Below are positions 20,393-28,910 of a DNA stretch of 40,641 nt, one piece after another; within the stretch, counting starts at the first letter, position 1, and each line of letters opens with the position of its first letter. Both the position numbers and the translations under genes were made by a program. The notes below the pieces were generated by a model. It ran no database searches. It was not told where the DNA came from and was given only the letters and a program-made list of their open reading frames with translations. Origin of the DNA: a virus; IMG/VR virus record IMGVR_UViG_3300035659_000047, positions 1 to 40,641 of that record. The stretch is one strand, 5' to 3'.

Positions 20393-21724
20393 TTAGTTCA
20401 CCTGTATCCCCCATTCAGATAATGCCTGAAGTACTCTTTCTGCCTTTCGAGGGCCATCAGTTCGATATTGCATATAGCTTCCGATTTTTAATCTTTTTAT
20501 ATTTTGATAAACTCTACCCCAGGCCTCTCCAAGACTTTCGCCCCTGCCAGTAATAACACCCAAAACGCCATCGCTTCCGGCACAGGCAAGGTCCCTGCCA
20601 TTCCCATAGACATCCTCCATCCAGAAATAAGGGAAATCGTCAATCTTACCTTCTATCGGAACGTCCTTTGCGAAATCCTCAAGAAGCTCTTTCCCCAAAT
20701 AAGGATACGGCGGGATCGATATCCTCGAAGAACTCGCATACCCATTCTGAAAATCAACCTTAAAGTCCTTCAAAAAGAAATTCTTCAAAGGTCCCTTCAC
20801 AAGACTCAACAGACAGAAAAGAGCGTCATACCCGAATCTCGGTGTAAACTCCAAAAAACAGGGTTTGTGATCCTCTTCCGAAACAATGCAGTTGAAATCA
20901 ACCGGTCCTATGTAATTGGCCTCTTTCAGAAATGGAACTATTTTTTTGATTTCGTTCAGAAGAAAATCGCTCTGTTTTTTTACCCAGACAGTATTATTCT
21001 GACTTCCGATCGCGGGTCCCAGATTGTTATTCATCAACCTTTTTTCCTCTACCGTGTGATTAAAATGAACAAAATCCTTCCCGTCAAACCAGCCTTCAGT
21101 ATCTATTTCAACGCCATCAATAACTTTCTGCAGAATATACTCAAATTTATCTGAATCGAGTCTTGAGGGAAGTTCCCCTTGCATTTTGGCGAAGACCTCC
21201 CCGGGATACTTTTCGACGTAGGTTAGATCAATGGCCTGATTGCCAAAGGGCTTCAGAACCCAGAGGTCATGTTTGCCCTTCAAAAACGCTTTCCCTTCTT
21301 CAAGGTTTTTGAATTCATGAGCCTCCGGGATCGAAAGCCCTATTTTTTTGGCAAGATCAGAACCTTTTTTTCGGTCCATCTCAATTTCTTCTGTAAAGGT
21401 CGAAGCTCCCATAACCTTGACGTGCTTCTTTAATTTATCGGCAATAGGGCCAAAAACGTAGTCGCTACCTGTTTTGACCCCGAACATTTTTAGAACGGCG
21501 ATATCCTGCTTTTCCTTCCGATTCGGTCTGGTAATGTCGAAAATCACCATTTCAGCCTTGAATGCCTTTTTCCTCAGTTCCCCTATTGAAACCTTTTCGA
21601 GAATTCCATCGTAGTCACGTCTGCAATCGGGAGAATGAATATAGACCTGGCAATCCAAACCTTCTTTTTTTAGCCTGTAGGCAATGGGTAAAGATTCCCC
21701 TGAGTTTGAGATAAATAAAATCAC
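20393..21724 (-). CDS. ATP-grasp ligase, PurD-like
   Basis: 443 aa from GTG 21724, which overlaps the preceding TGA as GTGA. Rossmann-like start ILFISNSGESLPIAYRLKKE; ATP-grasp core with DLAKKIGLSIPEAHEF, DLWVLKPFGNQA, ILQKVIDGVEIDTEGW, and the metal-binding GPVDFNCI and FLEFTPRFGYDA. The last is typical of phosphoribosylamine-glycine ligase and related carboxylate-amine ligases. A classic PurD role is unlikely in a virion operon. It may ligate an amino group to a virion or cell-surface target, with the adjacent GNAT-like protein. Substrate not deducible. Confidence 0.7.
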   Translation of the reverse strand: MILFISNSGESLPIAYRLKKEGLDCQVYIHSPDCRRDYDGILEKVSIGELRKKAFKAEMVIFDITRPNRKEKQDIAVLKMFGVKTGSDYVFGPIADKLKKHVKVMGASTFTEEIEMDRKKGSDLAKKIGLSIPEAHEFKNLEEGKAFLKGKHDLWVLKPFGNQAIDLTYVEKYPGEVFAKMQGELPSRLDSDKFEYILQKVIDGVEIDTEGWFDGKDFVHFNHTVEEKRLMNNNLGPAIGSQNNTVWVKKQSDFLLNEIKKIVPFLKEANYIGPVDFNCIVSEEDHKPCFLEFTPRFGYDALFCLLSLVKGPLKNFFLKDFKVDFQNGYASSSRISIPPYPYLGKELLEDFAKDVPIEGKIDDFPYFWMEDVYGNGRDLACAGSDGVLGVITGRGESLGEAWGRVYQNIKRLKIGSYMQYRTDGPRKAERVLQALSEWGIQVN

Positions 21725-22029
21725 GCCTTTTCCACCGAATCCCAAGAAATAACTGTTCCCGAATCGTTGTAAAGTAAATAATGGGTTGATTGTCCTGTAC
21801 CCGCATCGGTATCTTTCCAAACAAGTAATTCGCCTTTGTTCGGAGTAGGTTTTGAATTTTGAGAAATATATCTCAGCTTTTCATTCTGATTCACAGCATT
21901 TGCTATCTTGCTGTAAATATCATTCAATTTTTTGATGAGCGTCTTAAAATAATAATACCGTTGCTCTGGATCCCTGCTCTTTATTTTCTCTTCGTCGAGA
22001 GGAAACCGTTCTGTTTCGCTTAATCTCAT
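21721..22029 (-). CDS. Small virion-associated hypothetical protein
   Basis: 102 aa, starting at ATG 22029 within the end of the tail-hub gene. A helical first half (DPEQRYYYFKTLIKKLNDIY) is followed by a beta-rich part (KGELLVWKDTDAGTGQSTHY). The second part resembles short trimeric tail-fibre-type domains. Coupled to the ATP-grasp gene by GTGA. Exact role unknown. Confidence 0.5.
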   Translation of the reverse strand: MRLSETERFPLDEEKIKSRDPEQRYYYFKTLIKKLNDIYSKIANAVNQNEKLRYISQNSKPTPNKGELLVWKDTDAGTGQSTHYLLYNDSGTVISWDSVEKA

Positions 22030-23825
22030 ATCAGGCTACCCTCAGCTTTGAAATAAGGTGTTATGCAATGAATTTTTAAAGTCATATCCACTTCGTTATG
22101 GTGAATTCTTATCTTATGAGAAGTGCCAATCGCACCCGAATAAACCCGCTTCCAGACCTTTTCTCCCTGTCCGTCACAAAGAATCGTTTTTGTTTGGTAT
22201 GGACTTATTGATTCATCCAAATAAAAATCTACATCGAATGAAATATTCGGATCTCGATCAACGAAAAAATCTATAAAACCCAATCTGGCCTTATTGCCGT
22301 TTTTGAGATAGGGATTCCACTTTCCGCTTTCGACCTCAAACTCAATCGCCTGGCCCTTGTCGTTTCCTCGATCGTTCAATTTGTATAAATACCCATCATA
22401 AGAACCCCCCAGAGTAAGAGGATATCCGGCCTGAAGTTCTTTGTCGTCGAAACTGTACTCCAAGGTATCAATATCTATGTCGATATCATCAAGGATTAAA
22501 TCCTCTGCCTCTTGGTAATATCCCAAACAATGAAGACTCATTGCAAAGTCAGAAAAAGTTGCTTCTTCATAGTTCATAATCAAAATTTTATCTGGATGGC
22601 TTGCACCCGGCGAAGGGTAAGTAAGCCATAGGCTTCTCGTCTCCTCCAAAACCGTCCCGTAACAATATTTGAAACCTTCCTGGTTAAAATTGAGGGCGAA
22701 ATCGGGAATTTTATCATCGACACCATTGATATCGATGCCGTCGGTGGCAATCATTCTTGTAGCCGCCAACATAATAAGTTCATCACTAAAAGCACATATT
22801 GAAAAAGTGGCGTAACAGCCTTCAGTACCTTTGATGTTTTCCCATTTGAAAGGAAGATTGGGATCTCCAATATATTTTAATGCCCAGATAGAACGCTCCA
22901 TACCGGTAATGAGATCATCGCCTATAAAATCTGCTCCCATAATCCAGTCAATGCTTGGACAATCAACGAAACCTCCGCCTTGACTTTCTTTCCAATTCGA
23001 ATAAGAATTTGAAACTGACCATCTGGCCCGATGAGGGCAATGAATAGAGGGATCTGCCTCTTTGGTTCTTAACAAAACGAGATGCCCCTTATAAGCGAGA
23101 ATTAAAAGACAACTGTTTACGTCATTGTTGGTGTCCCCATTAGTATCAATATTCAAATCGGTAAGATCCGTTCCATCATAGACCTTTACTCGATCAACAT
23201 TATTTGTGATGAACAATCTGTCTTTCCAATTTTCAAACCAAAAGAAATCGCTATCTGATCCCGTGAAAATATCGGTCCCCGTTAAATCCTCCAATTTTCC
23301 CGAAACATATTTATTAACCCTTTTTGTATTGAAAACGAGGAATTGGCTTGTTCCAACATCTTGATAATAGGTATGAATACCCATGATCGGGAGATTAGGG
23401 AAATAATTATAGTCTACCCAAATTGACTTACCTGCACCTGGGTTTGAGCCATAAGTAATAGACCAAGCCCCCGTCGTATAATTTATTGTTCCTGAATCAC
23501 TTGCCCTTGTAAGTGTCCCATTACCATTATCTGTAAATGGCAATTCATTGACGGTATCTTGGACAATAAAATTTCCGGGTCTAATTGGATAATGGGCAAC
23601 CGTACCAGAATAGGTAAGTTGCAGATCAACGGTTGTCCCCATGGATTCATTATTTACGAAATGAACAAACCTTCCCCATTCCGTATATCCTTTTCTCTTT
23701 TGAAGGACACCTTGATAAATAAAGGCATTTTTTATGTTTTTAAAGGCGTCTGTTGGAATAAGCCAAGGTTGCTTATTAAGAATTAATCCTGATTTGAAAT
23801 CATAAATTGGGAATCCCTCATACAT
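22026..23825 (-). CDS. Tail hub/DNA-stabilisation protein (P22 gp10-like)
   Basis: 599 aa, ATG after TTGGAGAAACAATA. Starts MYEGFPIYDFKSGLILNKQP and consists of repeated beta strands with Tyr/Trp/Asp-rich loops (FFWFENWKDRLFITNNVDRV, VYDGTDLTDL), typical of the beta-propeller-like tail hub of P22-like phages and related tail tubular proteins. A calcium-loop-like NIDTNGDTNNDVNS is visible near 210. It probably plugs or extends the portal after packaging. Downstream of the adaptor and collar fibre genes, as expected. Confidence 0.55.
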   Translation of the reverse strand: MYEGFPIYDFKSGLILNKQPWLIPTDAFKNIKNAFIYQGVLQKRKGYTEWGRFVHFVNNESMGTTVDLQLTYSGTVAHYPIRPGNFIVQDTVNELPFTDNGNGTLTRASDSGTINYTTGAWSITYGSNPGAGKSIWVDYNYFPNLPIMGIHTYYQDVGTSQFLVFNTKRVNKYVSGKLEDLTGTDIFTGSDSDFFWFENWKDRLFITNNVDRVKVYDGTDLTDLNIDTNGDTNNDVNSCLLILAYKGHLVLLRTKEADPSIHCPHRARWSVSNSYSNWKESQGGGFVDCPSIDWIMGADFIGDDLITGMERSIWALKYIGDPNLPFKWENIKGTEGCYATFSICAFSDELIMLAATRMIATDGIDINGVDDKIPDFALNFNQEGFKYCYGTVLEETRSLWLTYPSPGASHPDKILIMNYEEATFSDFAMSLHCLGYYQEAEDLILDDIDIDIDTLEYSFDDKELQAGYPLTLGGSYDGYLYKLNDRGNDKGQAIEFEVESGKWNPYLKNGNKARLGFIDFFVDRDPNISFDVDFYLDESISPYQTKTILCDGQGEKVWKRVYSGAIGTSHKIRIHHNEVDMTLKIHCITPYFKAEGSLI

Positions 23826-24085
23826 TATTGTTTCTCCAACAATTTAACCTTTGCCATTCCATAAAGTAATTCGTTCAATTTGGTCATCTCATTTCTTGTC
23901 TGTTCTGTTGCCTTTTGATTTCCAATGCTTCTACCAACAAGATTCTCAAGACAATCCACACCTATGTTAATGGCACATTCTTCAAAGGGTTCAGGCTTCT
24001 TATTATCATCAAAATACCTTAACCCTTTTCGATAAAGGACACACTCTTCACACTTCCGATTCCCAAATGGACATTTTCCTTTCAT
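23825..24085 (-). CDS. Small cysteine-rich phage protein
   Basis: 86 aa from ATG 24085 (AAAGGATTAACT upstream). MKGKCPFGNRKCEECVLYRK has three cysteines, with further ones at CAINIGVDC. The rest is helix (LENLVGRSIGNQKATEQTRN). The pattern of an N-terminal cysteine knuckle plus a helical tail is shared by small proteins next to tail genes in similar phages. Metal binding is likely; function unknown. Confidence 0.55.
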   Translation of the reverse strand: MKGKCPFGNRKCEECVLYRKGLRYFDDNKKPEPFEECAINIGVDCLENLVGRSIGNQKATEQTRNEMTKLNELLYGMAKVKLLEKQ

Positions 24086-24087
24086 AG

Positions 24088-24864
24088 TTAATCCTTTGCA
24101 CAAACTATGAAGCAATATGCTGCTGGTCGCCAAGTCCCATCAAAGGTTATACTCGGAGTAGCAATTGATGTCTCATCTGTTCCACCTGCCCCCGTTGCTC
24201 CAGTCCCACTTGCCCCTGAAGTATTATCAGCTGATGCTTGATTTGGAGGTCCACTTACACTATCTGTAACTAATCTTCCCGATACACCTCCTGCCACTTC
24301 TCCCCATCCGTTTCTTGGGACAGTGTGAGTATGACTCGGACCTGTATGAGTATGACTTGGACCAGTATGGGTATGCCCCGCCTGAGAAGCACCGCTTATT
24401 GTCCAACTTCCACTGCTATGGACTCCACCTCCAGTCTGTCCTCCAGCAGCACTGCCCTTGGTAACAAAGGCAAGTTTATCATCAAGGGTATTCTGAATTG
24501 TCCAACCAGCCGGAGCAGTATCTTGGTAGAAAAGCATTTTAGTTCCAGAAGGGAAAGTATCCTCACCCGGAATGGCTAAGGGTTTAACGTTTCCCCCAGG
24601 GTCTTTGATGTAAAGTCTTGGTTGTGCTCCAACTGTTTTCACATAAAGTTTTAATTTATCGGCTGCGGGAGAGGCTGGATCGCCAGTTTGTTTTTGAAAA
24701 ATGGGAACCAAAAATTCGCCTGCATCCGTTCCATATCCAGTCGGAAATTTCATACCCGATCTAACAAGTGCATCTTCCAAGGCATCGTTATTCTGCCGAA
24801 TATCATCATCAATAAATCTTGCTTTTCTTCCAGCAGGCGGAATTAATTTATCGAAATTAGCCAT
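24088..24864 (-). CDS. Tail collar fibre with HxH metal-binding motifs
   Basis: 258 aa. The middle contains FPSGTKMLFYQDTAPAGW, the usual start of a phage tail-collar domain. After it comes GHTHTGPSHTHTGPSHTHTV, whose HxH pairs bind iron in trimeric fibre tips such as T4 gp37. A Gly/Ser/Ala-rich stretch and the closing ITFDGTWRPAAYCFIVCAKD follow. It is a likely receptor-binding or host-range protein. Confidence 0.75.
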   Translation of the reverse strand: MANFDKLIPPAGRKARFIDDDIRQNNDALEDALVRSGMKFPTGYGTDAGEFLVPIFQKQTGDPASPAADKLKLYVKTVGAQPRLYIKDPGGNVKPLAIPGEDTFPSGTKMLFYQDTAPAGWTIQNTLDDKLAFVTKGSAAGGQTGGGVHSSGSWTISGASQAGHTHTGPSHTHTGPSHTHTVPRNGWGEVAGGVSGRLVTDSVSGPPNQASADNTSGASGTGATGAGGTDETSIATPSITFDGTWRPAAYCFIVCAKD

Positions 24865-24878
24865 CTTTTATTTTCTCC

Positions 24879-25496
24879 TTAAAAACGAGGTATAGACCTC
24901 TGAGTTGATAAATTGACAAGGTTTTGCCTTACGATTCTTGCTAAATAAAAATCATAAAGAGGAGTGAGGTTTTCAATATCCTCACCATTCTCCTCTTTGA
25001 TATCTATCGCAGAGGCATAAGCGACGATCGGCCCCCAAAGTTGATTTGGGGGCTTATGGGTTGTTAGGGTGAGAGCATCAGGCCTTAAAACGGTTTGTGC
25101 TTTAAACTGGTAAATGGCATCCGGCGGAGGTCTGAAAAGCAAGGTCTGATTGAAGAATAGGACATCGGTTGGCTGTGCTTTGGTATAGGTCTGCGTCTCA
25201 GGGAATAACTCATAGAAATCTTTGGCGTTGAGATAAAAAGATATCGGATAACCAGCGATTGTGAATGGATCCCTGAAGGTTAGATATTTTTCGTCTACCA
25301 CCCAAGAGTCCAGGGTAGCCGAAGTGTTTTGCGTGAACCATTCAAAAAGCTCAGGTGACAAGACCTCAAGAGGAAAGACATTCTGGTAGTAATGATTTAT
25401 GAAATTGTCAAGATCGGTATTGCTTATCGCCTCTTCGTCGGGCCGCCCCGTGAGTTTACGGACTTTCGCCCTGATTTTTTCGAGAGTCCAATCCAT
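24879..25496 (-). CDS. Head-tail adaptor protein
   Basis: 205 aa, ATG after TTGGGAGGGCTAA. The start, MDWTLEKIRAKVRKLTGRPD followed by NTDLDNFINHYYQNVFP, is the pattern of gp4/gp11-type adaptor proteins that bind below the portal. The middle is beta-rich, and a final helix (YDFYLARIVRQNLVNL) fits the portal-docking arm. Located between coat and tail-hub genes as expected. Confidence 0.55.
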   Translation of the reverse strand: MDWTLEKIRAKVRKLTGRPDEEAISNTDLDNFINHYYQNVFPLEVLSPELFEWFTQNTSATLDSWVVDEKYLTFRDPFTIAGYPISFYLNAKDFYELFPETQTYTKAQPTDVLFFNQTLLFRPPPDAIYQFKAQTVLRPDALTLTTHKPPNQLWGPIVAYASAIDIKEENGEDIENLTPLYDFYLARIVRQNLVNLSTQRSIPRF

Positions 25497-25515
25497 TTAG
25501 CCCTCCCAAAAGGAT

Positions 25516-26094
25516 TTATCTTCCTTTCTCAACTTGCTCTGAAACCGCCGATCCTATTTGAGCCAAGCCAGGTGTCTGATCGGTATAGGCTACGGTTGTA
25601 TTGGCTGCGTTAAGGGCAGTTGTTCCGAAAGTGAATGCCCCATCACTCTTTATGGCCGTGACATATCCCATTCGGACGTGGCCTGAAGCAACGGCAGGTA
25701 GTCCAGCAACCGCAAGAGCAGCGCTCGCATATCCCGTTGCATTGTTGGTGGCTTCAATCGCGTCAATCGTTCCATCTGCGCCGATATCGAAAGCAACGGC
25801 TCCATACGTACTTTGAGGGACAACATCATTTCCAGGAGCTGTTCCAGCAGCGACAGCAGCCTTGGCATATTTGATGCCCGCAATGAGATAATCGAAGGCA
25901 ATACTCGAAACAGCCGTATTAGTTGAGCCAATCGCAAGTGTCGGCTTACTAAAAAGATAATTACCAAGGAGTTTGCCTCTGATATCATTGATAAGTGTTC
26001 GTAAGGCATCTACTTCCGTATCAAATGCTTCCAAAAGTCTCCTGAGCATTTCAGGATCTTGAACAGTAATGGTATTAATCGCCTGTTTTCCCAT
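25516..26094 (-). CDS. Putative virion structural protein
   Basis: 192 aa, ATG after GGAGGTTAAAAA. A helical start (DPEMLRRLLEAFDTEVDALR) precedes an Ala/Gly/Thr-rich beta region (AVSSIAFDYLIAGIKYAKAA, IGADGTIDAIEATNNATGYA). The composition is like head decoration or short fibre proteins. No family recognised. Confidence 0.45.
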   Translation of the reverse strand: MGKQAINTITVQDPEMLRRLLEAFDTEVDALRTLINDIRGKLLGNYLFSKPTLAIGSTNTAVSSIAFDYLIAGIKYAKAAVAAGTAPGNDVVPQSTYGAVAFDIGADGTIDAIEATNNATGYASAALAVAGLPAVASGHVRMGYVTAIKSDGAFTFGTTALNAANTTVAYTDQTPGLAQIGSAVSEQVEKGR

Positions 26095-26097
26095 TTT

Positions 26098-26316
26098 TTA
26101 ACCTCCTTTTAAAGAATTGGTTAAAAATTTAATCGCCAAGTCATTGATAATTTCCATATTTTGACCTGTCCAAATATTATGTTTAATGCTTTTGTGAATT
26201 TCCTCTGGAATGAAAACCACATGCTCACGATCAACATGATGGGCCACATAGCCTTCCATTGGTTGATTTAAAAAGCCAAAACCTAAAGACCTGTGTTTAC
26301 TTTTACGATTGGCCAA
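26098..26316 (-). CDS. Short HNH-like endonuclease fragment
   Basis: 72 aa from a TTG start with AAGG upstream. GYVAHHVDREHVVFIPEEIH followed by KSIKHNIWTGQNMEIINDLA resembles the central part of HNH-type homing proteins ('HH-D-eHViyiP-eLH-s--HN--TG-nM--IN-lA'). The N-terminal zinc-binding part is absent, so it may be a minimal or decayed form. It sits between structural genes, a common site for freestanding homing endonucleases. Confidence 0.5.
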   Translation of the reverse strand: MANRKSKHRSLGFGFLNQPMEGYVAHHVDREHVVFIPEEIHKSIKHNIWTGQNMEIINDLAIKFLTNSLKGG

Positions 26317-26353
26317 AATAATCTTACCTTACTTCCTCCGAGTTTCCGCATCT

Positions 26354-26668
26354 TTATGTGGCATTTTTTCTCTTTTCCTCGGATATTGCTTGTCTCTCGG
26401 CGATTTTGCGTATATCGACCGGTATAACAAAAAAACGGTGCTTGTAACCGACGAGTTTGGAGACCATCTGACCTGTTTTTTCATCAGGTTCCAGTTTATA
26501 TTCGGGGTATTTTAGACTATTCAGATGATCGATTACATCGACAGGAAGTGAAATTTCTGTCCCATTGTAAAGGACATAGCCTTTCCCCTGAAAAGTGAAT
26601 TCGGCGGGATTGCCTTCATTTTCGCCAAGACGAAAAGAGACTTTTAGCTTGTCCATTTTTTCAGCCAT
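26354..26668 (-). CDS. Hypothetical head-region protein
   Basis: 104 aa, ATG after AGGAGGTTCTTT. Beta-rich centre (AEFTFQGKGYVLYNGTEISL, PVDVIDHLNSLKYP) and a charged helical tail (RKIAERQAISEEKRK). No known domain. Transcribed with the capsid genes; a hairpin at 26693-26714 lies just upstream. Confidence 0.5.
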   Translation of the reverse strand: MAEKMDKLKVSFRLGENEGNPAEFTFQGKGYVLYNGTEISLPVDVIDHLNSLKYPEYKLEPDEKTGQMVSKLVGYKHRFFVIPVDIRKIAERQAISEEKRKNAT

Positions 26669-26692
26669 AAAGAACCTCCTGATAGAAAATTA

Positions 26693-26714
26693 GGCCCCGG
26701 ATTTAACCGGGGCC
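26693..26714. other. Perfect GC-rich hairpin, copy 1
   Basis: GGCCCCGG-ATTTAA-CCGGGGCC, an 8-bp perfect stem with a 6-base loop. On the minus strand it is followed by TAATTTTCT, a weak terminator-like tail. The identical 22 bases recur at 27105-27126, on the other side of the 114-aa gene. Confidence 0.8.
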
Positions 26715-26720
26715 TTTGGT

Positions 26721-27065
26721 TTAACTCTCCCGAATCGCCATCCAGTAATTCGCGCCATTGTTGGTCTGAATAGCAGCAACAATTTTGAATCCCTGAACCT
26801 TTGTTTTTTTTACAGGGTTAGTTGTCTGAATCGTTACTGTATCAACCAGTTCAATGCCGCCACTCGAAAGAAAATTGTGATACGTACTCGCTGCATGAGA
26901 CTTTTGACCTTTGCCTGTACCTTCAAGGGCGAAAAGTTCATAGAAGGCTGCACCGGTTACGTTGATATACTTCACATAATCCGGCACAAACCCAAGATCG
27001 ACTGTCACGTCCGCAGCCGTGGCCGCAGATGTAAAATTTCCAAATTTAATCTGTGGATACCTCAT
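26721..27065 (-). CDS. Putative capsid decoration/accessory protein
   Basis: 114 aa, ATG after AAGGAGGTAAAAATACC. Beta-rich: FGNFTSAATAADVTVDLGFV, PDYVKYINVTGAAFYELFAL, KVQGFKIVAAIQTNNGANYW. It follows the coat gene directly and is framed by two identical hairpins, which could isolate its mRNA and set its amount. Head decoration is a reasonable guess from position; no family recognised. Confidence 0.5.
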   Translation of the reverse strand: MRYPQIKFGNFTSAATAADVTVDLGFVPDYVKYINVTGAAFYELFALEGTGKGQKSHAASTYHNFLSSGGIELVDTVTIQTTNPVKKTKVQGFKIVAAIQTNNGANYWMAIRES

Positions 27066-27104
27066 GGTATTTTTACCTCCTTGCTTTTATTCAAAGTTCA
27101 AGCT

Positions 27105-27126
27105 GGCCCCGGATTTAACCGGGGCC
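27105..27126. other. Perfect GC-rich hairpin, copy 2
   Basis: Identical to 26693-26714 (GGCCCCGG-ATTTAA-CCGGGGCC), here extended by AGCt/aGGCT flanks. It lies in the 71-base gap between coat and accessory genes. No T run follows on the minus strand, so RNA processing or partial termination is more likely than full termination. Confidence 0.8.
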
Positions 27127-27136
27127 AGGCTAAAGT

Positions 27137-28087
27137 TTATGCCGTATGCGTAATTTCAAGGTTGTGCATGAAATTGTCATTGAGAATCCGGCAAACGTAG
27201 AAGGTCTTCCAGCCCGAGGTTGACCTCTGGTTCAATGGGTCTGAAGTACCTCCGCTTCCGAAAGCCTTGACGATGCTTTTCACCGTCCCACCTTTGAGAT
27301 CAATGGCGCCATAGGCATCCTGCCCAACGATGAAGTTATGGTATTGGACAGGCGACTCAGTAGTTTTCATTGCCTTTTGACTAATCACCCATCGGACGTT
27401 TCCCGTAGATCCCCATTCATGATCCTGAACATCTTTCTGATTGGGATATTTCTCAACGCCAATGAATCCACTGACTGCTTCGAGATCGTCAATGCACTCG
27501 GTATGAAGAATGCCCCAGTAGGAAGGTCTCACGGGAACGGTCCCGACACCCGTTGAAGCGGAAATAACCCTCGTAATCATCTTGGCTTTGTTGTTCAAAA
27601 GCGTTTTCACAACGGCCTGAATATCTGCCTTGGTGATTTCCGTAGGTGTCTGACCGTTGCTTCCCTTGCTTGCATTTGTTGCTGACGCGCAAGCATCGAG
27701 GATATCCCGGGTCAACTCATCGATTGTCTCTCCGAATTGCTCTCCCAGAAGCTCATTTGCCTCCGTGAGAACTTTATCCTCAACCGTAAGATCAACAACG
27801 TCTGTGATGTGAACGAAATCCCCATACTGGCTGAGCTGTGCCGTCAAATCGGTCTTGGAAAGCTGTTGTCCGGGCGGGGTCACACCTTCAGCCAACGGGG
27901 TTTTGGCAACGGCAAGAGCCGAGTATCTTCGGAACTTCATGGTATTGCCACTCTTGCTTGCCAGACTTCTTGTCTGGGCGAACCTGTTATGAACCAGAAA
28001 GGGTAGCCCTCTTTTTAAAAGAATCCTGTCGTAAAAAATCGCCACCGCAGGATCAACCTGGGTTGTAGTCGTGAGGTTATCAGCCAT
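27137..28087 (-). CDS. Major capsid protein, N4-gp56 family
   Basis: 316 aa, ATG after GGAGGTAACAAAA. N4-gp56-type coat features: a start such as PAVAIFYDRILLKRGLPFLV, SKSGNTMKFRRYSALAVAKT, PLAEGVTPPGQQLSKTDLTA, LSQYGDFVHITDVVDLTVED, and later YWGILHTECIDDLEAV and VGQDAYGAIDL. It forms the HK97-fold head shell. Preceded by the scaffold gene and followed by a small accessory gene; hairpins downstream may protect its mRNA. Confidence 0.8.
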   Translation of the reverse strand: MADNLTTTTQVDPAVAIFYDRILLKRGLPFLVHNRFAQTRSLASKSGNTMKFRRYSALAVAKTPLAEGVTPPGQQLSKTDLTAQLSQYGDFVHITDVVDLTVEDKVLTEANELLGEQFGETIDELTRDILDACASATNASKGSNGQTPTEITKADIQAVVKTLLNNKAKMITRVISASTGVGTVPVRPSYWGILHTECIDDLEAVSGFIGVEKYPNQKDVQDHEWGSTGNVRWVISQKAMKTTESPVQYHNFIVGQDAYGAIDLKGGTVKSIVKAFGSGGTSDPLNQRSTSGWKTFYVCRILNDNFMHNLEITHTA

Positions 28088-28110
28088 TTTTGTTACCTCC
28101 GTTTAGATCG

Positions 28111-28794
28111 TTATTTGTTTTTCACCACAGCAATTCTTTCTTCCAATTGCTCATCGGTGAGATTCGAATAAGCACTTACTTGGTCTAAACCGCCTCCACC
28201 CTTCGCGCCTCCGAGTTGAGGTTTTTCGAGATTATCGATAATTTTCCGGGCATTTTTATCCAATTCCCCTGCACCTTTGCCCCTTCCATATTCGGGGTCG
28301 AGCTTGCCCAACTCGTAGGCTAAGAGATAGGGGTTTTGACTACTTTTGATAGCCGCAGCCAAATGAGGTTTCGTTTTCAGGACGTTCGGAAGGTTTTTCG
28401 AAATGACCTCTTTATAGTCGGGATTCCCAATCATCATCTGGACTTCCGAAATGAAACCTCCAATACTTTGGCTAAAATTCTCTTTTTCCTTATTGAAGTT
28501 TTCCCTCTCTTTGCCCATGATGCGTTTGAATTCCCCAACGGTCATAACATCACCTTCGTCCATACCCTCAAACAAATCCTTCTCTTTCGCTGGTTCAGAT
28601 TCGCGTCGAACATCAGGACCCGGAACATTCGCCCTATAAAGAGCATTCTGTTCTTCCACTGTCCTTACCCTTTCCTCTGCGGCTTGCCTCTTGCCTCTTT
28701 CATCTTCAAGGGCAGCCAGAGGAACCATTTTTTGATCTCCTTCTTTCCCGGCGGCGGGTTGAATCTTGTCGCCCGTTAAGTCAAGATCTGCCAT
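28111..28794 (-). CDS. Scaffolding protein
   Basis: 227 aa, ATG after GGAGGTAATTTTT. Highly charged and helical, with a coiled coil at 30-55 (LEDERGKRQAAEERVRTVEE) and again near 95-110, a Pro/Lys middle and a C-terminal helix (NLTDEQLEERIAVVKNK). Composition and position directly before the coat gene are typical of phage scaffolds. No protease is visible nearby. Confidence 0.65.
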   Translation of the reverse strand: MADLDLTGDKIQPAAGKEGDQKMVPLAALEDERGKRQAAEERVRTVEEQNALYRANVPGPDVRRESEPAKEKDLFEGMDEGDVMTVGEFKRIMGKERENFNKEKENFSQSIGGFISEVQMMIGNPDYKEVISKNLPNVLKTKPHLAAAIKSSQNPYLLAYELGKLDPEYGRGKGAGELDKNARKIIDNLEKPQLGGAKGGGGLDQVSAYSNLTDEQLEERIAVVKNK

Positions 28795-28910
28795 AAAAAT
28801 TACCTCCTTGTTGAGATTACCGTTTCTTCCTTGAGATTTAATGGAGCGGTGGCCTCCAAAATCGAATCACCCGTAATCCAAGAAAGAAGAGCGGTCTTTA
28901 TGAAAATGAG

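Noticed and set aside
20504-21154. 216-codon plus-strand frame opposite the ATP-grasp gene
   Set aside because: No ribosome site or domain, and it is fully covered by the motif-rich ligase frame.
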